Source of the DNA: Anastatus disparis
Taxonomy: Eukaryota; Arthropoda; Insecta; Hymenoptera; Eupelmidae
DNA length: 64,000 nt
Direction: 5' to 3'
Assembly: GCA_017163975.1 (NCBI GenBank)
Contig: JAFFSR010000309.1
Location: forward strand, 2,893,501 to 2,957,500
In this document: positions 59,132-64,000 of the stretch, piece after piece
Layout of the letters: the number at the start of each line of letters is the position of its first letter
Position numbering within the stretch: the stretch's first letter is position 1
Translations under genes and position numbers: made by a program
Notes under the pieces: model-generated
Seen by the model: only the letters and a program-made list of their open reading frames with translations
Told to the model about the DNA's origin: nothing
The model's database searches: none

Positions 59132-60475
59132 TCAAATAATCTCATTTTTATCCATCCAACTATTATGCTTGCTATTTAGACCTAACCACTTAACATATGC
59201 ACGTTTACCACTTTTCTTTAAAACTTTTTCTACCAAATTTTCTGGATACATAGTTTTTTGAATTTCCGTTTCATAAAAGCCGCCAGAGACGGGTTCATCA
59301 TAATAATCTTTGACATGGTAAGTTATAGGATTGAATTTAACAACTCTTGTCATTGTGAAAATTTTAGTTGACCAATTTGGTGTATAACCTTTTTCAAAAA
59401 CTTGTTTTATCTTACTCATTTGGCACTTTATCTCCTACTTTGAATTTTGATTTTTTCACAGGTCTTTTTTCAGTTGGGTAATTTTTCTTGATTTCTTTTT
59501 CATTTATTTTCGTAACGTTTTCAGACTCGATTCCTATTGTCCGATGTTTTCTTGAATCGTATGCTTTCACTAACTCAGCCAGAATATTCAACCATTTATA
59601 ACTTCCTTGTTTGCTGAATTCTAACCACATTGCATTTTTTAAAGTTCTATTAACGGCATGTCGGAGCTGCAGCAATCGAGTTTTGCTTTTTTTATTTTAT
59701 CGATATCTTTTTAAATTCTTAAATTAAACAAATATAATGACTTGTCCGCACTAAAGTTATATTAGTACAATAATTTTTGTTAAAATAAAAAATCATTTGG
59801 ACTTGTTATTTTTTTATGAGCTTGGATTGGAAATTAGATATCAAATTCGACAAACCTAACCTTAAAATACGATATGTTGAAAGTTTTTATTATAACTTTG
59901 TATGTATAATATTTTGGTGGTTTTCTTGAGTTGTCCGCACTAGAGTTTAATCTTACAAATTTTTTCTTTATAGCAAAAAAACTCAATTAAACGCATCGTT
60001 CATTCTTAAGTTTAGATTGGAAATATTATTAGAAGGCGGATAGCTTCGTCATGCTCTTAAAGCGCTCACATATGCTTGCATGAAGATTGCTATGTGGAGA
60101 ATAGTGATTTACCTTGTACTTTTTCATAAGATTCTGAAAGTTTGAATTACAGAATTCTTTTCCTTGGTCAGTTCGTAAATTCGATTGCATCCGTCCTTGT
60201 TTTAATATTGACTTCATGGCTAGAGTAACATCATTGCCACTCTTCGATTTGACTGGTACAGCCCATGCATACTTTGAAAATATATCTATAACAGTTAGTA
60301 AGTAGCGAAAACTTTTGTTTTCCTTAAAGTAAGGTATCATTTCTACAAGGTCAGCTTGCCAAGTCTCATCTAATCCGCGAATGTCATATTTTCTTCGCTT
60401 GTACCTTCGACGTGCTGACTTGTGTAGCTCTTCAACTACTCTTTGACTTTCCATCTTAAACTTTAACTTCAGCAA
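59132..60475 (-). pseudogene. INT: Retrovirus-type integrase with chromodomain, split by insertion
   Basis: The N-terminal part (60,475-60,061) holds WQADLVEM, IDIFSKYAWAVPVK, RTDQGKEFCN and ASICERF, the D, D and E of the rve core. A 403 bp insertion at 59,654-60,056 cuts directly after the Glu region. The C-terminal part resumes with RTLKNAMWLEFSKQG, then YDSRKHRTIG. A frameshift near 59,412-59,419 separates it from the chromodomain segment VEKVLKKSGKRAYVKWLGL. Same domain order as provirus 1. Strand transfer enzyme of the element; this copy is inactive. Confidence 0.87.
59654..60056. mobile_element. 403 bp TTAA-flanked non-autonomous element in integrase
   Basis: Target duplication TTAA at 59,650-59,653 and 60,057-60,060. 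The left end CGGCATGTCGGAGC and the complement of the right end, GAGCATGACGAAGC, form an imperfect short TIR. The repeated phrase TTGTCCGCACTA occurs twice inside (59,742 and 59,935). No ORF. TTAA specificity points to piggyBac or Kolobok-type mobilisation. Confidence 0.8.
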
Positions 60476-60899
60476 GATCCGATTGTCTATTCATTTCTTT
60501 TATTATATTTTCAATACTTGCAAAATTTCGTTGAGTCATATCATAGAGATAAGTTAATTTTTCGTCTATTTCTGCTTTATATATTTCAACTTTGTTCTCA
60601 TATTCTTGTATAGCTTTAACAACTTCTATAATTTTAGAAGATAAGTAATCAACTTCTTTCTGTAGGATATTATTCAGTGAATTAAAACTAATTGCATCAT
60701 TTGGATGATCAGCCTCTCCAATATTGCAAAGCCGCTTATTTTCTAAATCAAAATTACCATCTGATGTAAAATTGAATCCAATACCTCGAGGACCACGACT
60801 CACTTGCGAGCCCTCAAGTTTTCTTCCAAACACATCGAGACTCATGTTACTACTATTGATTTGAAAATTGTGTACGTCAATATATATGTCCGGCTTCAC
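60456..60899 (-). CDS. Fibre-like coiled-coil protein, intact frame
   Basis: 148 residues. After a short leader the conserved SRGPRGIGFNFTSDGNFD and LENKRLCNIGEADHPNDAIS blocks (about residues 36-70) are followed by a long helical, Lys/Glu-rich stretch from about residue 75, likely a coiled coil. The C-terminus overlaps the integrase start by 20 bp, and the N-terminus overlaps the end of the YWDNPNEL gene by 23 bp, as in a compact viral genome. Blocks of this type occur in structural proteins, so a virion fibre or attachment role is plausible but unproven. Confidence 0.65.
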   Translation of the reverse strand: MKPDIYIDVHNFQINSSNMSLDVFGRKLEGSQVSRGPRGIGFNFTSDGNFDLENKRLCNIGEADHPNDAISFNSLNNILQKEVDYLSSKIIEVVKAIQEYENKVEIYKAEIDEKLTYLYDMTQRNFASIENIIKEMNRQSDLAEVKV

Positions 60900-61868
60900 G
60901 TAGTTCTTCTATAATTGATTGGATTTCATTGTTGTGATTATTATTTCCAGCAGATCGTTCGGCTATTAATAATTGTAGTCTCTCGACAAGCTCATTTGGA
61001 TTATCCCAGTAGACTAGATCCATGGAACTATTCTTTTTTGCTATTTTATATTTAGGTATGAGACCTCCTCCGCTGGTAGACATTCTACTACGATCACTGA
61101 ACATTGGTGCTATGATTTTTGAATATTTTCTACTCTTCGAAGAGCGTATATTCTCACTTTTGCTATGTCTTTTTCTATGGGCATTTGTTGCTTCCAGGAT
61201 AATGCGATAGTTGTTGCGATCTGTTGTACTCAAAAGATTATCATCTGGTTCTTTTTTGAAAAGCGATTCGATTAGACCACTGCTTTTAGGAAAACTTAAA
61301 TCTTTCACTTTTATCATTTTATCATCAAATTGAATTTGTGAATCACCCATCATGTATACCCCACTCCATTTTCTCACTCCGTATATGTTATCGATTTTGC
61401 TGCGGCTTCCATTTAGCATTGATAAAAAGTCTGTCCGCTCAGTTTCTTTATGAGCAGATACAAATGGTGAATATATAGATTTGAATGATGAATTTGCAGA
61501 ATTGAATGATGAATTCATCATTGTGCTTTTTATCGGAGAAAAATCATCGCCGTTAGAAGCATCATTATCAAACGCCAAACCCGAGTTATTAATATCGTTT
61601 ACAATATAACTTGATTCATCAAATCTCAATCTTTTTTTTGCCGATTTTTTGTTACTGTCTATGGCCGAAATGTGAGTAGTACGTGACACACTTTCAGTTG
61701 TCGAATCGACAAGCTTTTCAAGTGGTGTAATAACTGGTTTTAAAATATCACCTATAACCTTTTCAAAATCATCTCTCTCCTTTTTTAACAAAGAGTATTT
61801 TTTTTAATAGCCTCACGTGCTCGTAAGAGCTCGCTAAGAACATTTTTTTCTTTTTTAAAGTCAGGCAT
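60877..61868 (-). pseudogene. Conserved Polinton protein (YWDNPNEL family), frameshifted N-terminus
   Basis: The start at 61,868 gives MPDFKKEKNVLSEL, matching the first provirus. The frame is lost in a T-rich run at about 61,797-61,805, and the remaining 304-residue frame is open. A Ser-rich disordered stretch (FNSANSSFKSIYS) precedes KIDNIYGVRKW. A basic segment and STSGGG turn precede LVYWDNPNELVERLQLLIA. The end is IIEELREAGHIY, more complete than in provirus 1. Function unknown; conserved position between fibre-like gene and ATPase. Confidence 0.68.
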
Positions 61869-61911
61869 GCTGACAAGATGCTGTCTACAATTAAACTGCA
61901 AAGATTAAGAT

Positions 61912-62607
61912 TTATACTTCCTTTTTAATGGCGAAACAGTCAAATCCTTTTCTATATCTACCATCATTCATTGCTCTATCTTTGTCAATAACAACAAATC
62001 CATACTTGTCATTCGTCCAGCATTCTGTACAAAGATTTCGAAATTCATTTAAAGTTAAGTCAGTATTCACATGGTCTTCATAGATATGTTTAAGATTAAC
62101 ATCATCTTGACGATAAATCACCATCAAATTAATATTGTCCCTGATGAGATGTTTCGGTATATGAGCATATGACTGACATAGATAAAAGCTATCTACACTT
62201 TTGTGTCTCCCCATACAAAAAAAAGCTCTGACGTTATCCTGCTTCTCACAAGCCACATCATCAAAAATCATAATTGAATTAGGTAGGGCTTCATCTGGTG
62301 ACACTAAAGATGCATGTTCACTAAACGGTAGATATGATATACCTTCAATTGGTTCTAAAATTTGTTAAAGAAATTGGTATTTTGGTTGATTTAAAGATTT
62401 AGAGTAAACATACAAATTTTCAAATCTAAGACCATTAGAGTGTGTAATTAGAGCTAATAAACTATTAGTTTTTCCACAGTTCGATGGGTCACAGAATACT
62501 GCTCGTATATTAACTGGAAGTAACTCCCCATGTCGCTTTTTTCTTTTCGTTTTCTCAAAATCAAAGTTGGTGACGGAAAGTTTGACGTTCTGCTTAGTAA
62601 AATTCAT
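61912..62607 (-). pseudogene. ATP: FtsK/A32-like packaging ATPase, one internal stop
   Basis: Starts MNFTKQNVKLSVTNFD. Walker A reads CDPSNCGKT, with Asp replacing the usual Gly after Cys. Walker B is SIMIFDDVA, followed by CQSYAHIPKHLIR. C-terminus RYRKGFDCFAI. A stop at 62,365-62,367 divides Walker A from Walker B; otherwise one frame. Motor for packaging proviral DNA. It diverges from the PLA2 gene across a ~100 bp intergenic region containing a promoter. Confidence 0.85.
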
Positions 62608-62649
62608 GTTTATGTAACAAAGTCAAATCTAAGATTGATCTTTTCTAAA

Positions 62650-62684
62650 TATAAACGCTTGTTTTATATTTTGATCATCAGTTG
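62650..62684 (+). promoter_or_regulatory. TATA box and initiator of the PLA2/minor capsid gene
   Basis: TATAAA at 62,650-62,655 and initiator TCAGTT with its A at 62,680 (30 bp apart), 26 bp before the ATG at 62,706. It lies in the divergent gap between the ATPase and PLA2 genes. Confidence 0.55.
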
Positions 62685-62705
62685 TAAATCAGCACTCAAA
62701 GAGAG

Positions 62706-63441
62706 ATGCTCGTACACAAATCACAGAAGCACCCTAAGGGTAAAGGATTACTTGATAAAGTAATCAATAACTTACCTATTGAAATGCATATTCCTGGATA
62801 TCAATATTGTGGTCCCGGAACAAAACTGAAAAAGCTTCTAAAAAGAGGTGATACAGGTATCAATCCACTTGATTGAGCATGCAAAGAACATGACATATCT
62901 TATTCTGATAAAAATGCTGATCGAAAAGTAGCTGACATGAAGCTCGCTGATAAAGCTTGGCAGCGTGTTGGAGCCAAAAATGCAAGTCTTAGCGAAAAAG
63001 CAACTGCTTTTGTTGTTGCAAATGCTATGAAATTAAAAGGAAAGACAGGAATGGGTGTAAAATTGAGTAAATTAGTAACTGCAAGTAAAAAATCGTTAAA
63101 ACCAAGTAAACATTCTCGCAAAGTTATTCAGTCCGCTGTAAAATGTGCACGTGAAGCTCTCAAGATCGTTGGCGGTAAGAGAAAAATTATCATTCCACGT
63201 ATTCTACCTGTTTCATCAAAAATAGGTGGCGCTCTGCCTTTTCTCATACCACTGTTCGCAGCACTAAGTGCAACTGGTAAATGAGGCTAAAGCTGCACAG
63301 AAAAATTATGAAGCAAGTAAGAGACATAATAAAACTATGGAAGCTATTGCTCTAGGAAAAGGTCTCTATTTTAAACCATATAAAACTGGAATGGGATTAT
63401 TTATGAAACCTCATATCAGTCATGGTCAAGTTAAAAAATAA
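62706..63441 (+). pseudogene. PLA2-domain minor capsid protein
   Basis: Starts MLVHKSQKHPKGKG. The phospholipase A2 signature has YCGPGT (calcium loop) and ACKEHDISY (His-Asp dyad), with an in-frame stop at 62,874-62,876 between them. A basic Ala/Lys helical region follows, then IPRILPVSSKIGGALPFLIP and a frame break near 63,282 where the segment after LSAT is lost. The second frame carries KRHNKTMEAIALGKGLYFKP and stops at 63,439. Parvovirus VP1 uses a PLA2 domain of this type for endosome escape. The same role is inferred for the family, not shown. Confidence 0.78.
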
Positions 63442-63807
63442 ACTTCGATTTAACTTTGCCAAATCGTTCACTGACTGACTATGATCTTATAAAGTATGCT
63501 CGTATGATGCAAATCCCATATTTTCGAGGTGTTTTCATGAGAAATAATCTACCTTCCGATGGTCCATAACGAATCTGCTAAAGTTAACTTAGATGATTTT
63601 CAAAACAAAGGCACTCACTGGGTATGTTATCGAAAACGAGGTTCTGAAGTAATTTATTTTGATGGTTTTGGTGATCTTGAACCCCTTATAGATCTCATGT
63701 TATATTTTAACGTGAAAGAAGTGAAATACAACTATAAAAGATATCAGAATTTTGACTTATTCATTTGTGGACATCTTTGTCTTCAATTCTTGTGTGAAAG
63801 ACTATAA
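63442..63807 (+). pseudogene. PRO: Adenain-like cysteine protease
   Basis: The leader segment DYDLIKYARMMQIPYFRG (about 63,470-63,530) matches provirus 1 and is followed by a frame change near 63,560. The 82-residue piece at 63,559-63,807 has GTHWVCYRK (catalytic His), YFDGFGDLEP (acidic residue) and CGHLCLQFL (catalytic Cys), the adenovirus-protease order His, Asp/Glu, Cys. It matures capsid proteins in this virus group. It starts shortly after the PLA2 frame, and the two may be expressed together. Confidence 0.8.
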
Positions 63808-63852
63808 AAGAAGAATTTTCAGACAAGCAGGATCATTCTTTTTCAAACAGTC

Positions 63853-64000
63853 ATGGAAGATAGTTTCACTTTGAGTCTTTCAGGCAAATCTTCTATCTCA
63901 GAAGCGCAATATTTTCCTTCGATAGAACTACCACAGCATAAGAATTTTGTTTTGGGTTTAGTTGAACTTTTAACATTCAACTCGATTCCCAATGTTGACG
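63853..64000 (+). CDS. N-terminus of a putative jelly-roll capsid protein, cut by the window edge
   Basis: ATG at 63,853 opens MEDSFTLSLSGKSSISEAQY, then NFVLGLVELLTFNSIPNVD to the last base. The open frame continues off the edge. It follows the protease, the place where Polinton capsid genes are found. The short beta-strand-like segments fit a penton-type single jelly roll, but only 49 residues are visible, so the identity is a guess. Confidence 0.5.
   Translation, partial: MEDSFTLSLSGKSSISEAQYFPSIELPQHKNFVLGLVELLTFNSIPNVD

Larger units (their letters stand above)
51585..64000. mobile_element. Degenerate Polinton/Maverick (adintovirus-like) provirus 2, open at right edge
   Basis: Gene order: Ser-rich spliced gene, POLB and OB-like ORF on plus; INT, fibre-like, YWDNPNEL protein and ATPase on minus; PLA2/minor capsid, protease and a putative capsid protein on plus. 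It is distinctly diverged from provirus 1 in all shared proteins, so it is another lineage and not a duplicate. The left boundary is uncertain; repeats at 49.5-51.1 kb may belong to it. The major capsid genes should lie beyond 64,000. Confidence 0.87.

Overview
This window looks like AT-rich heterochromatin of an arthropod, most likely an insect and possibly a hymenopteran. It is eukaryotic: there are spliced genes, long (TA)n and (GT)n microsatellites, and a dense pile of nested transposons. I see no convincing intact host gene, no rRNA or tRNA, and no prokaryotic operon. Almost every coding feature belongs to a mobile element, and most are broken.

Left part, 1-12.4 kb. Positions 1-1,600 hold a decayed transposase. 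At 1,723-5,236 there is a complete 3.5 kb DNA transposon with ~500 bp terminal inverted repeats (TIRs), a 4 bp target duplication and a broken transposase. From 5,673 to 12,431 lies a degenerate Polinton/Maverick (adintovirus-like) provirus: DNA polymerase B, integrase, a fibre-like protein, a conserved YWDDPNEL protein, a packaging ATPase and a PLA2-domain capsid protein. It stops at a 2 kb foldback element whose arms are minisatellites.

Middle part, 12.4-36.5 kb. This is a nest of palindromic elements, Helitron helicase remnants and a 15.3 kb LTR retrotransposon (19,784-35,127) lying on the minus strand. That retrotransposon keeps both LTRs, a primer-binding site, gag and a protease, but its pol is deleted exactly up to the 3' LTR. 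About 11 kb of later insertions sit in its leader: two related 1.3 kb palindromes, a 1.3 kb solo LTR, a 2.1 kb palindrome and a Helitron. A satellite-like repeat flanks it on both sides and reads through the insertion point.

Right-middle part, 36.5-51.5 kb. A second member of the 4 bp-duplication transposon family (37,315-41,055) has a 720-codon transposase frame broken by one stop codon only. Then follow small inverted-repeat elements, AT-rich anonymous DNA, arrays of a TAGCTAAAAT-type repeat, a Helitron 3' terminus, two more palindromes and several tandem repeats.

Right part, 51.5-64 kb. A second, clearly different Polinton/adintovirus-like provirus runs off the right edge. In order it has a spliced Ser-rich gene with a tandemly amplified 54 bp exon, spliced polymerase B, a small intact ORF, a ~170 bp satellite array, integrase (split by a 403 bp TTAA-flanked insertion), fibre-like protein, YWDNPNEL protein, ATPase, then on the other strand PLA2/minor capsid protein, adenain-like protease and the start of a putative capsid protein. 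As in the first provirus, the integrase-to-ATPase block is on the minus strand and the PLA2 gene diverges from it. Gene breaks are described by position only.
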